From positions 35,328,429-35,392,428 of the forward strand of contig OX485804.1 in NCBI GenBank assembly GCA_950295325.1: a stretch of 64,000 nucleotides of DNA, read 5' to 3'. Under the pieces are notes generated by a model, which searched no databases, had not been told where the DNA came from, and was given only the letters and a program-made list of their open reading frames with translations. The position numbers and the translations under genes were made by a program. This document shows positions 35,064 through 47,879 of this stretch, one piece after another (within the stretch, counting starts at the first letter, position 1; every line of letters begins with the position of its first letter). Source of the stretch: Polytrichum commune. Its lineage: Eukaryota; Streptophyta; Polytrichopsida; Polytrichales; Polytrichaceae.

Positions 35064-35685
35064 TAGTAGGTCGTTAGGTAACAAATGGCACAAATCTTGT
35101 ACTCTAATAAGTAAGATGACTTGATGAGTTGTACCTACATCGCTTATAACCGTAACATGTGTACGATAATGCGGTCTAAAACGGAAACAACAAATATATG
35201 TAACGACCGGGCCTTGAGGCATAGCCCAATAACATGGAAGGCAACGCCCTCCTATCTTAAGGTGTTCCTAAGGGACTCTAAGATTTTATGAAATGTTCTT
35301 CTAGTAAACATGTGGCGTGGTGGTCATCTCTTGGAATTTTAGGTTGGTCATGCTCCCAATAAAGAGTGTTCCTCAATCTAATAATGACCACAATATGTCA
35401 ACTTGTGACCGGTTTATATTGGAAACAATAGGAACGTGAGTGATTATGCCCAAAATTTCTCTTTGGACACTGATCGGACACAATGTCTAGGGAGATTTTT
35501 GGGTATAATCAGTTAAAATCCTAGCAATGCCAAGTCCAACTGGCTACATGCTGTGATCTTTTGGATTTTTTTAAAAATAATTTAAAATAAAAATAATTTA
35601 AAATAATTTAAAATTTGAGGTATAATCTATAGATTCTTTAATAAAGATCGGTAATTTTTCTGAAGTTTTGAACTTCAACTAGTTA

Positions 35686-35953
35686 CTCCCTCCGTCCGTA
35701 TTTTTAACTTTGGCGAGATTAAGGCCCGCTGACCATTGACTGGGTAGTTATAAGTATGACTCTTACAATAGAAAACATCAACTACTCCGAAATGCCCCCC
35801 AGAAGTTGCGGTGTTGAAAGACTTGATATAGAACATTTGGCGCAAAAATATTTGACTTTGAGCCTCAAATTTCTAGCTGGGTTGTTAAACCGGAGAATCA
35901 TTTGGGGACCAAAAAATTTAGGAAGTAGGACAATGACTTTGGGACAGAGGGAG
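35686..35953. mobile_element. Stowaway-type MITE (268 bp)
   Basis: Begins CTCCCTCCGTCC and ends GGACAGAGGGAG, with TA on both sides (35684-35685 and 35954-35955). These are the classic Stowaway (Tc1/mariner) termini and target site. Confidence 0.92.
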
Positions 35954-36059
35954 TATTTTTCAAGCTCAACCGGTTCATCTATAACTAGCAGCCAATTCTC
36001 CCCGTTCATTGGTCGGACATGGCCACTAAAGTGACATGGGTGTATGATTCCGGGTTCAT

Positions 36060-36395
36060 CCATAATGAGGAACTGAATCATTCTAAGGATGTGGACGTGT
36101 GTTATTCTGCACTCACTTCTTGTGGAATATGTAACACACAATTAGTGCAAGAGAATTAGTAATTCCAAATCGTGCCCATAGTCATTTGCTTCATGAATTT
36201 TGGAGCTCATATGAATATCTTATATGTATCATCAAAGTGAAGATTCTCGTGCTCATTAAGTGGTCATATAGGCTAGAATGGTTAGCTTGTTTGAGTACGT
36301 AGTCCAAGTCTTTTAAACATATGTCTTTTTGGTGTCTTTTCTTAAATCCACACCTAACCACATACCACTCAAATATAGGTGTCTGCATTATTTAG
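36060..36395 (-). repeat. R1 dispersed repeat
   Basis: On the plus strand it reads AACACACAATTAGTGCAAGAG to CATACCACTCAAATATAGGTG. The same block recurs in either orientation at about 9895-10200, 14120-14416, 17620-17880, 19620-19928, 23190-23480, 39540-39800, 42415-42760, 43325-43665, 46240-46590 and 47085-47425. Terminal repeats or a target duplication were not found, so the class is unknown. Confidence 0.85.
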
Positions 36396-36399
36396 GCAT

Positions 36400-39030
36400 G
36401 TCTATCTTAGATACTCTACTAGAAGGTGTCAAGAATGTAGGCATAGAGCCTCTTCATTTATGCTTGCTTCCTCAAGAAGCCAACGTCTATACTAATCTAT
36501 CTATCCAACATTACAAGATTCATTGCTTATTTTACTGTAAGTGTTCTAGATTTCTTAATTTTTTGAAGATGGGCGAGCGCAACATAACATTACTTAGCAA
36601 TAGGGTGTTCATAATGCCCCTTTTACGTTGGGCCACCCTTACAAAATGAAATTATTCTCGGGTTGAGTAATGTTCATTCTGCAAGGGTAAATTGACAGCC
36701 CAACAACATATATCTAGGCTTGCTCACTACAAATTTCAAGGTATAGAGTGCCATATAAACGAAATGTTCAAACCAATTGTTGTCTGGGGCCCATGTGGGG
36801 TGACACACCTGCTGAGCAAGTCCCCAACAAGTAAGTGTTGCCACCAACGAAGAATAAAATGGCCATGAATACAAGCTACATGTAGTCTCTCTCCCCCCCC
36901 CCCCCCTTTAGAAAAGGAGCTACAATAGTGGACTTAGTGATATTCTGAACCTTTATCTTGTGATCATCACATTGTTTTCAAGTGGATCAATTACCCTCCC
37001 ATTGTTGTTGGAGCAAAGGGAATACTACTGGGGTAATGTGGAAATATCCCAAAGCATTACTTTTTTCTTTGCACGCCAAGCATCTCTATCTTGGTAAGTA
37101 AAGGCTCTCCTGAATGATAGTTGTACCACGACCTTTGCTACAATCAACATCTTATTTAGCGTGGCATTAAATATGGTGTGCCATGTTAATTGGAGTAGCA
37201 CCAAGTGTAACACCATGGCGGGGGAGGGGAGAGAGGGCTTGAAGACATAGTGGAGGTTTAAATGAAGAACAATCTATATTGATTCATTGAGGAGTCGAAT
37301 TGATTTTGACATTTGACCTTAATAAACTAAAGTAGGTTGCTCTTCATCAAAATAAACACTACCTCTAAACATGCACCACAAGTGAAAAAGAAGTTATTGA
37401 TTTTGTATCTATTACAATCAATCAGATCATAGGGGACCAATGCCAGACCAAAGTCGCATTGAGGTTAAGGACCACTCTAATAGCTTGAAAGATTCATGGC
37501 ATTATATGATCATGTTGAAAACCTCATAACCCTTCCTAGAGTTCACCTATATTTAATCTTTATTTATTTTAGGTGCAAATGAAGATTCCATTGCCAAAGG
37601 TAACAACTACAACCAGGACTCCTCACAGGTGCCAAGAAGTCAGGACAAATAGTTGTTTTGAATTGTTTTTCTTGAAGTAATTTTTCCAATCTTTTGATTT
37701 GGGATATACTCTCACAGAGGCTAAAAGTTCTCTCTTTTGCACTTCGTTTGTCGGCCCTAACCTCAAAAGCATTTGTAATATAAGTGGAAGCTTAAAATAA
37801 ATACGTGTGCCAAATACATAAGCCAAACTATACTCTCCACATATCTGAGCCAATATCAACAAACGTAATACTGCCATGTGGCAAAGTTGTTGAGAATAGT
37901 GTTTCAGATAAAGCGAATCCAGAAGCCTCAGCGGCACTCTGCAGTGTCATCACAACACTAAATTTCACTACTTGCAAAGAAGCAGAGATGGACTTTTGCA
38001 TGACACGAGGAGAGTGTAACTTGAAGAGTAATAGCTTGAAATTGGTCATAACGTCCTAACATTGTTAAGAGCTGGTTTAGGGTGGGTTTACTCTCCAATC
38101 CAAGACCGAAGAAACTCCAAAATCAAGTTATCATGTTGGTCAAGAGTAAAATTTTGGACCCAAGAAGAGTACACTAGGGGCCGAGTTTAAGGTATGAGAA
38201 AATGAAGTGGCGCCAATGTGGCAACACTTTCCCATCAAATCTTGGTAATCCCGACTCACAAAAATACTCCTGGTTTGAGAAACCAATCTTCAAGCCTCAG
38301 TTCAACCTTGAGTCTGAAATAAGGTCTATTAAAGGGGTGTCTTTGGACCCCGAGTTTCTTGAAACCCCGACCCCAGTGTAAGCCCACCCTTGGTGAACCC
38401 CTACACGAGGCTAGGATCCGGTAATAATGGGTTGAGGTAATAATGGGTCATGACTTGGGAATGAAGTCAAGATGAAGCATCAGTTGCACACTTCTTACTT
38501 GGACAAACTTTCTGTGTGCTGGTGGTTCTGGCAAACAACTATTGCACACATTGCTTGACCCTTAACGGCCAAAGCGAAATCTCCTCAAAATCGCTTTAAA
38601 ACGTTCAATCCGATTCACCAACAATTCAGAGAAGCAATGTGCCTCTCATGGTGGAGCTAACAGTACAAATAGCATCTTTGTAAAGTTAGGCTTGTTCACA
38701 AGAAATTTCAATTGTTCACAAGCCCAAAATCAAAAGAGCATAACATGAACATGGACGTTGATATGATCAGCCAGGCTGACAGAAAAAAGTCCTTCTCGAT
38801 CTTCCAGGGTTAAGGTAGGCGGGCTTAATTTGGTTACATATGTTCAATAAACACCTATCTATGAGTTGAAATGGTTGGTCCAGTCTCCATGAGGGGTCAC
38901 GCATGTGAAACACATTGGTATCAAAAGATATCAGAGAGTTTTATTTGCAATGGTTGCAACAATTCGAATATGGGATCAACAAATCTATCAGACTTTAATA
39001 CTACAAGTAAAATGGGATGAAGAAGAATGG
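36400..39030. other. Gene-poor interval downstream of MHX
   Basis: Has a poly-C run (36892-36907). Open segments of ~80-105 codons between 37623 and 38059 on both strands have no recognisable domain. A small TIR-type element lies at 38079-38390. No gene is supported. Confidence 0.5.
38079..38390. mobile_element. Candidate 312-bp MITE
   Basis: The left AGGGTGGGTTTAC is matched inverted by GTAAGCCCACCCT at the right with one mismatch. No convincing target duplication. Confidence 0.45.
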
Positions 39031-39039
39031 TACATAAAT

Positions 39040-42000
39040 CTATAGCCGCCAGTATGCCCTAAGGCATGAGAAAACTACAAAAATGAGCCAGAGAGACAAG
39101 AAATAAATGGAGGAAGCCCATGCCCATTTACGAGGGCCCCCGAGTTCTCCTCCAAATATAAATCTCCGAGCAACAACAATGACATGGCATAGTATAAATG
39201 TGACAAAGAAGAGGAGAAGTGAAAAGCTTAGACCCGCAGATGGAACTCGGAACTCCTCCCGTAACCAAATAAGGTTGTAAAACGTTTGCAGGAGCCATGG
39301 AACTCCAATGCCCACAAACACGTTGATGCAGTTGCTGCAAATCACAACAACAACAAAAATCTTGTTCAGAAATCAGGATGAGCTACAAATGGTTAGAAGG
39401 AAGTTTCAAAAGAAAACTGAAACTGCTTGCTTACCCAATCAGTAGAATATGTGGATATTAGGTACACTCACAACCTCCAACATAAAAAGAAATGAAAACA
39501 CCTTCCAGTGGTTGGTTCTTTGAGGCTGTAATCAGAATAAGGTTGATGGGTCTTAAGTGGTTACTTTTTCCGTCTAATCCACTTCTCCTAGGATATGAAA
39601 CACACAATTAGTCCAAGAGGTTTAGCAAATCCAAAAAGAGGCTGTAGCCACTTTCCTCCTGATTTTGGGAGCTCATATGTATATTTGATTTGTTATCAAA
39701 GTGAAGATTCTCGTGCTCATTAAATGGTCGTATAGCATCCCCCTACCCCCAAATTATGTTGACTATTGAGCCTCGAATGATTATCATATTTTAAGCACGC
39801 CTACCTTAGAGTTATTCATGAAGTCTTCAGGTCTAACTCTGGGTATGATGCTAAAAGGTGGGTTTGCGAGCTTATGCGTGAAGTCACCCAAGTTTTCTTA
39901 AGGGTTATATTGGCATGCTAAAAGAGTGGGGGCAACTTGTTAAAAGATGGCTTTTCAGCTTGCCATACTAGGATTGATGGGCCAAGCTAGCCTAGGATAT
40001 ACAGAGCCAGGATTAAGGGTGGCTTGGGTCCTACGGGTCATACCCTAATTTAGACACTCGAATTCTCTCAAGTTTTGTAGATTGAATATCACAAGGAGTT
40101 TCACCCAACTTCCAAAATAAGGATCAGGCACAAGACACTCCAATAATAATAAAAAGTCTCCCATAAAGTGGCATCAAACTCCTAGCTTGGTCCATGTTTG
40201 AGGAACTTCGCAGATAACTTCAACATGTGACACAGCTTAAAATTGCAACCACATTGTAGTTCTGAAACTGAAGATTCAAAATTAAAATTCACCACACAAA
40301 GGATATCAATCAACTCAGTGAATGGTATACAAGAACACACTCATCGATGCAATAAATCTAAACTCTAGAATTCAAAATAAAGCACTCCAAATTTCAGTAG
40401 TAGTATTAATGCCAAACCTTGCATTGATGTTGGCAATGGCTGAATCTGCTGTCGGTTGATGCTGAGAAGCAATTTTACTTGCAATTAAATCAGGCCATGA
40501 AGTACCTGTTGCCAGGATTGTAATAGCTATGGTGTACTCGGAAATGCCTGTATCAAAACAATAATATAAGAATATAGAAAGGCCCCATGAATTGAGCAAA
40601 TCCAAGATATAAAAATTATTCAATTAAAAGTTCGTAAAGCAAAGACAAAAAATTAAACACGAGTATGAAACGAGCAACCTATCAATTTGGGGTTATATAC
40701 TATTTTTTTATTACATCGAGGCTTGGGATCTAACAAATAGATGATAACCCAAGCTGCTTTTTAGAAAGACATTTATTTTGTGTCCATTTGTTCTGATCAC
40801 ACAGAACAAATGAAAATAAAACATTAGAAAACAAGGGCTTCAAGAATACCTGTGATACAACCAAACAATCTCGCCAACTTGATCAACACACTTGAGATCC
40901 CTGTGATGATCACAAGTGCACTCAAAAAAGCAAGCCAACCATGCCACAGGGCAGGAGGTGGGATTAAAGCAAAAATGAGCTTCCATGGGAACGAGATTGG
41001 ATGAAACAAACACTTCACAGCTGTAAGTGGAATCTCCTTACTATTTTCATCCACTTCCCTATTGACCTGCAAAAATGTATCACACTTTAAATACAATATA
41101 ATGAATCTTAGCACTAGACACACTAGAAAAGAAGGGGCAGGGCGCAATATTAATCCTTAAAGGACCAAGGGGCTCAATGTACAACCTACATATACAATTC
41201 ATACAAGCCTCTCCAAGTCTTACAATCATGTTTTCTATATTTAAGGGTTGGAAACTTTATTTTGTATGTCAAAGAGAGATTTAAGATATACTCATATGTC
41301 ACAATGATGATGAAAATTTGCGTCCAAGGACAAAGATTTGGGATTTGAACCCAAATCTTTGATAGGGTCACTTATGACTAACTAAAATTTAACCCCTTTG
41401 CACTTAGATAACACTTCTGATTGAATTATTCATAAATGACTCTATCTAAGTGCGAAGGGGTTAAATTTTTATCTAAGTCGTGCTTAGGACTTGATTGACA
41501 TTTAAAAGTGGCATTCTGCTGGAATAATCACATTTTTAGAGTAATTAAGACTTACAGTAACAGCATCCACAAACTGCTCTTTCCAAAGGAGAGACACTTC
41601 TGACCAAGACAAAGGATCTTTTCGGTAACTTCGGCTATCGGATCGCAGCATTGCCAATGTATCTTCTCGTTCACGATTACCTGGATTGCCGTCCCCTGAA
41701 AATCCCACATGTAACCAATTCAACATCTCTTGAACTCAAATTAGAAGATAGCATCTCAGTATGTTCTTTCACAGGTCAAAGGAATACCAACTGTCAATTT
41801 GAAAAAATGAAGATCGTAAAAAATTGAATCATTTAAATAAAAAAACACTTAAGCTCAAATTAGTGGACACTATTCTCATTGTTGCTTATCTTCGAACACA
41901 ACACATTCTCCCATCTACCAAGATTCAATTGAAGAGGTGTATCCCGTAAGGAATCATTTTGAAGCTATCCAGATTGATTATTCCATTTGCATTAAATACC

Positions 42001-45000
42001 AAAAGCTACTTTAAGGAATGCTTTGTGAGGGAAAAGAAATACAGACCCACCGTAGTTAAATATATTTCGCATGTTTCCCCACCAGCTTCTTAATCACAGC
42101 TTACCAGGAATAAAGTGAGGGACGTCATCAGTTCCAACCGCTCCTACCTCATTAAGGCCTTGTTGATGCTCAAAATGGGAAGAATTTTGATGTGCATTCC
42201 CAATTTCTTCCATAGCTGAGGGCATTGGACGGTATTGAGGATTTACAAGTTCCCACTTGGGTTTTTTCTCTTCCAAGTGCACCCTGACCACACCAAAAGT
42301 ATAAGAATTCACAACAAAACCTTAAGCAACAGGATAAAAAAACCTGAATAGAGAGCTGCACTTATTTCACTGGTTAGCCAGACTTGAACCCTTAACACCA
42401 AGGGGCTCAATGTCAGGCCTATAAACATGAACACCTATCTTTGAGTGGTATGTGATTTGGTGTTGATTAAAAACAGACACCAAAAAGACATGTGTTCAAA
42501 AGAGATTGGACTACATATTCCAGGCTCAGTAGTCAACATAATTGGAGGGATCTGTATGACCACTTAGTGAGCACAAGAATCTTTACTTTGACAACGAATA
42601 AAATATTCGTATGAGCTCTAAACATTATGAGGCAAATGGCTACATGGACAATTTGGATTTGTCAATCCTCTCGTACTATTCGTGTGTTTCATATCCTAAG
42701 AGCGGTCTACTTGGAAAAAGTGACCATTTAAGACCCATCTACCTAATAAGAATTCACATGAGCCTCACCAGTATTAGAATCTAAATGTTTATATTTATTG
42801 GTTTGATAACTTTATTTTAGAGCATTGTCTTATGTCACGGAGAAAAAAATTAAAAAAAAAAAACACTCATATTTGACATTGAAAGATCCAAATACTAAGT
42901 TATTTGCATCCAAGGGCACAGATGCTGTGTATTTGAGCCAAAATCTTCAATAAAAATAGCATATTTAACCAAATTGAAAAGTGCACTTGAAAAATGAGTT
43001 GTTTTTAGATGGGGACAGTTTTTGCACATTCAGCTAAAAATGGGAGTATGTGGGCCCTTGGTCGCATAGGAATCAAGGTAGACATGCCTCAACAACACTG
43101 ATATGTGCAATTAGATTTCCCCACGCTAATATATCGACATTTTTACACTATTTTGAGTATTTACTACCACAGCAACAAAATACAGTAATCACTGTTTTGC
43201 TTTGGTTGCTATATGGATGAACAAACAAAGTTGTAAGTTTTTATAATCTAGTTTTTACCCAAGGTGATTTGCATGGGTAAAGATGCAACATATTTGCGAA
43301 GGCAACCTATGTGCCTATATCAGTGTACTGACATCTATAGTTGAGTGGTATATGGTGAGGTGTGGCTCCAAGAATGGACACTAAACAAGCATAATGTGTT
43401 TAAAAGAGAATGGACTACGTGTTCCAATATGATACCATTCTAGGGTCACTAGTCAACATAATTAAGGAGGGCCTATATGACCATTTAATGAGCACAACAA
43501 TTTTCACTTTGATAATGAGTAAGATATTCATATGAGGTCTCCAAATTATAAAAAAAGCAGCTAAGGCCTAGATTTGAATGTGGTAACCACCCTGTACTAA
43601 TTGCGTGTTTCATATCCTAGAAGTGGGCTAGTCAGAAAAAGTAACCATTTAAGACCCATTAAACACCATGCTTGAAAATTATACACAGGGAACTAATATA
43701 CACAAATGTAGGTGATTAATTGAGCTCACCACGTATCAGAACCCAGGGGGTTGATAGAATCGCCATCCTGAGCTGTATTAAAAATAGGCAGAGGAACGTC
43801 ACTAGCAGGCTTCCAAAAGCCACATTTGAGAAATTGTTGATTTTTCCACCAATTGTTCCAGCCAACGTCTTGGATAAATGCGTGAAGCATGAGTAAAGGG
43901 AACTGCGCAACTGTGCAAATTGCTTCCAAAGGTGTGACCACATTTGGAGATGAGACCTGGAAAAAGAACACATAGTACATCATGAAAATATGTATTAAAG
44001 AAATTCAACGAAGAAAATTAAAGGCAACGTCATGCCCACTAAAAAGTTGACCTACAAATTGTGTGCAATTTACAGAGATGGGAGAACAACCAGCCAACAA
44101 TTTCCTCATCACACAAATCATCATCTCTTATCCCAGAAAAAGGCCCCTCGCCCTCCACAAAATCAGAGCACACACACGCATCCTTGGAAACAAACAAGTC
44201 AACAAACTCACCAACGTAGGCACCACATTTCACAACCCACCAAAAACACCCCATTTAGGAACACTGGAACTCGGGGCAGCAACACTTATATAATAAGCAA
44301 GGGTCATCGGCAAAACAAGGCTCTCACAATTTACAAGTAGTTCATAATAAAGCATGAAAGTGTTTAATAAGTATATTAAATGTAAAAATAAGATATAATA
44401 AGATATGATTTAGGGCATAAAGAGATATATTTGCATTTGAATAAAGCTTTTGGAAAATCTCATTGTATTCTAAGACCCATGCATAATGAATTTCCTTATT
44501 CTTCTCTTATTATCCATCGTTTGTGGGAAATATGGAGGTCAACCATGTCAAATAAGTTAACATTGGATTCATCTTCTTGAGTTCTTTACAACAAGACCAA
44601 ATTCATTGAGAGAATAAAATTTGTAAAAGAAAAATAAGCATAATAAACAAAAATAAGTTGCTCATAAAAAATCACATGTTGCCGCTGTGGCGCTCTAGAA
44701 TCAGATATATCCCAGACCCCACCAGAAACGCCCATACTCCACCTCAAAGCGTACATCCAAATATCCCCAAATATCAAATATCAATACATAGCCAATTGGA
44801 ATAATAACCACAAAATAGTCCAGCTCCTCTCTACCCCAATTCTATCCAGATTTTCTGAGGGGCTTTTTTTCTTAGAATTACTCACCTGCAAGATGATTGC
44901 AAGCCAAATGTAGGCCCAAAATGACCATACCAACTCCACAATCCACACTCCAACCTTCTCGATCCGTTTCACAACACCTGCTTTCGGAACGAGTACACAC

Positions 45001-47816
45001 ACAGCCAGAATTGGGTAGAGATTGAATGCTGCAGACCCCACGATCGTTCCGGGTCCTAAACCTGTGCACATAAATTCATGGACAACTTGAATGGTGTTTA
45101 TTTACTAGAGAATTGCAATTTTTGACGGTGAAAATTTATGAAATGCCATATAATTGAGATGTCACTCTGAGAATTGGTACTCACCGATATTGGACTTGGT
45201 GTACAGGTGAATGCATGTTATCAATACAAAATATCACTAATGGTATTAGAGAACCTACCTGACCCAGTAGCAAAATTGTTATATCTGTAAAATGCTGGTA
45301 CTTGGTGGGTTAATTCAAGATGAGAGAATCTTTGTAAAGCTGAGTTATTATTTGGAGTCACTAACACCATATGCTGATACCCTATTGCTACTAGGGTAAT
45401 TTAACCTAGGTACGAAGGTTCTTGGATGGTAAAATGTTCCCAATGGTATCAAAGACAAAAACGTCTTCAAATTACCTATCTATCGCTATCAAACAAAGGT
45501 AAAAACCTCATATTATATACCCGGGTAGTGATAAAGAAAACTCAATTAACAAATAAATAAAGAAGAAGGTGGTACCTGCACTTGTCTTCTCTCCAAGTTG
45601 TTGGATTGCATCAATAATGGCAAGAGAAATTTGAGGAGCACTAGTTCCAAGTGCCAAAAGGGTTATATCTGCAAGCACCGGATTCCATATCCTTGCATGG
45701 ACCACTTCCTCAACTCCTGCATGGGGATCCCACCGGACAACTTTTCGAGTTTGTTGAACGATTTTATCCATGGCCTGCATGTAAATTAAAGCCAAATATA
45801 GATGAAGAAACTAAGAAAAACATAACGTAAGCATGGCAACCTATCCTAACCCCTTAAATGTGAAAAGCCCTCAAAAACATGCCAAACGTACGATTAGTGA
45901 ATATGAAGAAGTAACAGACTTTCATTTCCAGCCTGAATCACAATGGTAACTAAGTTGCCACCACACATGCTTGGTTTTAATGTCCCCATAATTTTTTAAA
46001 TGTAGGAAACTTACCCATGAATATATATCATGAAATAATGGGATGGTTGATACTATAAACCTCCCTTTACTTGGCCATGATATTACCTCGCATGTTACTA
46101 TAAGAGGGGAGCTCCTTACCAAATTTGACATAACCTACATACCTATTCTTCAGACGGAAAGTTAATTTTCTTCTTGAAGGGGAAGAGAAGCATGGACAAA
46201 TGACTTGATCGAGTGTTTTGTCTATCCCCTCGGCAAGCACACTGCTAAGGTAGATGGGTCCTTAATGGTTACTTTTTCTGACTAGCCCACTTCTTCCATG
46301 ATGTGAAACACATGATTAGTGCAAGATGGTTAGCAAATCCAAATCAAGGCCATAGCCACCTTCCTCATAATTGCGGAGCTCATTTCAATATTTCTAGGCT
46401 ATCAAAGTGCAAATTCATTAAATGGTCATATAGGTCCCCCCAATTCCCAACACTATTGAGCCTAGAATGATTATCATGTTTTAAGCACTTGGTCCAATCT
46501 CTTTTAATCACATGGTATCCGATCTTGGAGCCACATCTAACTACATACCACTCAAATACAGTTATCTGATTAAGTGACCAAATTAGGCATGTCTACTTTA
46601 TAAGATAAACAAAAATTCCGATTCACGATAGCAAGGACCAAAAACGATAAATAGCATAAGAAGATTGTGCCCTCTTTGTACCTGCATATACAGTTTTGTG
46701 ATTGTTGCCAAGCCAACAAAGCAATACAGCAGGCCAAAGCAATATAGTAGAGCACGTATCGGAGGTTGCCATGAAGACTCCGCTTTAAAAAGAATGTGAT
46801 TTGTGCATGTGTTGGTGGTCCCATATTTCAAGAAAAAATTAGCCTTTTGGACAACATATAAACGCTGGTGTATAGATATGCTGCTGCCATTGGTCACACC
46901 TGCTAGAAGAAGAAGAAAAAAACATGTAAGCATATAATTCACAAGAAGAAGTAGAAGAAGAGCCTTGGGCTCAATGATGCAGCATTCACACAACCATGAA
47001 ACAAACTATAAATAAAAGAAGATTGACAGGAGAAAAACAATCAATGTGGGCCCGGTTGATAGGCAAATGCATGGTATCAATAAGGCAGACCTATGTTACT
47101 GGATAATTTTTCTCTCTGCAACCACTTTCTTGTAAGGATATGAAACACACCACAATTAGTGTAAGATAATTAGCAAATCCAAACCTTGCTTCAAAATTTT
47201 TGGATCTCATATAAATATCTTATTCAATGCCAAAGTGAAGACTCTTGTGGTCATTAAGTGGGTCATATAGGTCCCCCACCAATCATGTTGACTTAGTGAG
47301 CCTACAATGGTTATTGTATTTTGAGCAAGTAGTTCAATCTCCATTGAGCACATGAATGCCTTTTCGGTGTCCATTCTTAGATTCACACCTAACCACATTC
47401 CACTCAATATAGGTGTCCAAAACATTTTGCTATGTTGGAATTAGGCACATCTACCTTACAGAATATCCATTATGGTATCAAAGAACCTACCCAACTGGTA
47501 TCAAAATTGTAATACTAGCCAGATATTCATACTTGGTGGGTATCATCACAAGATGAGAGAATCCTTCTATACCCAAGTTCCTATTTGGGTCAATTCCATC
47601 CTAATACCATTATTGATACTAGCGTAACATTACCTAGGTATGAAGGTATTTGGATTATATATAAACCCAATTGGTATCCCAAAAAAAAATCCCCTAGTAC
47701 CCAAACCCTACGTGCATCAGGAAAAAAGGTTAAATCCTCATTTTAGATACCCGAGTGGTAATAAAGTTCAACAAAACAAATATACCAAAGGTGAGAGAAG
47801 TATTTATACCTGCCAT
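39040..47816 (-). CDS. MHX: MHX-type vacuolar Mg2+/Zn2+-proton exchanger
   Basis: Ten exons with consistent phases: 47816-47810, 46899-46682, 45774-45576, 45061-44886, 43956-43730, 42283-42105, 41695-41556, 41066-40850, 40547-40418 and 39334-39040. They encode 595 residues (Arabidopsis MHX is 539). The two alpha-repeats of the Na+/Ca2+ exchanger superfamily are present: [18 protein letters not shown] (exon 3) and [17 protein letters not shown] (exon 9). Conserved membrane segments are [51 protein letters not shown] and [18 protein letters not shown]. Exons 5-7 form the variable cytosolic loop. Known members exchange Mg2+ or Zn2+ for protons at the tonoplast. The start is uncertain: the proposed ATG leaves only seven bases in exon 1, while the open frame continues upstream through a hydrophobic [14 protein letters not shown], which could be a signal peptide if another 5' exon exists. 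Introns are full of repeats. Confidence 0.93.
39540..39800 (-). repeat. R1 dispersed repeat in an MHX intron
   Basis: Contains the R1 blocks AAACACACAATTAGTCCAAG and GTGAAGATTCTCGTGCTCAT between exons 9 and 10. It is truncated at the 3' side relative to the fullest copies. Confidence 0.8.
41180..41400 (-). mobile_element. SINE-like repeat S2 in an MHX intron
   Basis: The minus strand has a B-box-like GGGTTCAAATCCC (about 41341-41353), then CCTTGGACGCAAAT, TGACATATGAGTATAT and GAAAACATGATTGTAAGACT. The same order is seen at 54010-54215 (plus) and in part at 42840-42990 (minus). This suggests a tRNA-derived SINE family. Confidence 0.5.
41387..41470. repeat. Imperfect inverted repeat in an MHX intron
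   Basis: AAATTTAACCCCTTTGCACT and its inverse (GTGCGAAGGGGTTAAATTT) are separated by about 35 bp. It is immediately next to a second hairpin, AAAGATTTGGG/CCCAAATCTTT, at about 41332-41360. Confidence 0.7.
42415..42760 (+). repeat. R1 dispersed repeat in an MHX intron
   Basis: Near-complete copy from ACACCTATCTTTGAGTGGTA through GTGACCATTTAAGACCCATC, between exons 5 and 6. Confidence 0.85.
43325..43665 (+). repeat. R1 dispersed repeat in an MHX intron
   Basis: Near-complete copy ending AGTAACCATTTAAGACCCAT, same intron and orientation as the copy at 42415-42760. Confidence 0.85.
46240..46590 (-). repeat. R1 dispersed repeat in an MHX intron
   Basis: Full inverted copy from GATGGGTCCTTAATGGTTAC to ACCACTCAAATACAG, between exons 2 and 3. 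Confidence 0.85.
47085..47425 (-). repeat. R1 dispersed repeat in an MHX intron
   Basis: Inverted copy between exons 1 and 2, ending CCACTCAATATAGGTGTCC. Confidence 0.85.
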
Positions 47817-47879
47817 AACAAAAGGTTGCAGCAGCAGCACCCATAGACTTGTGATGGCTGTTGTCTCACTCCATTCTTA

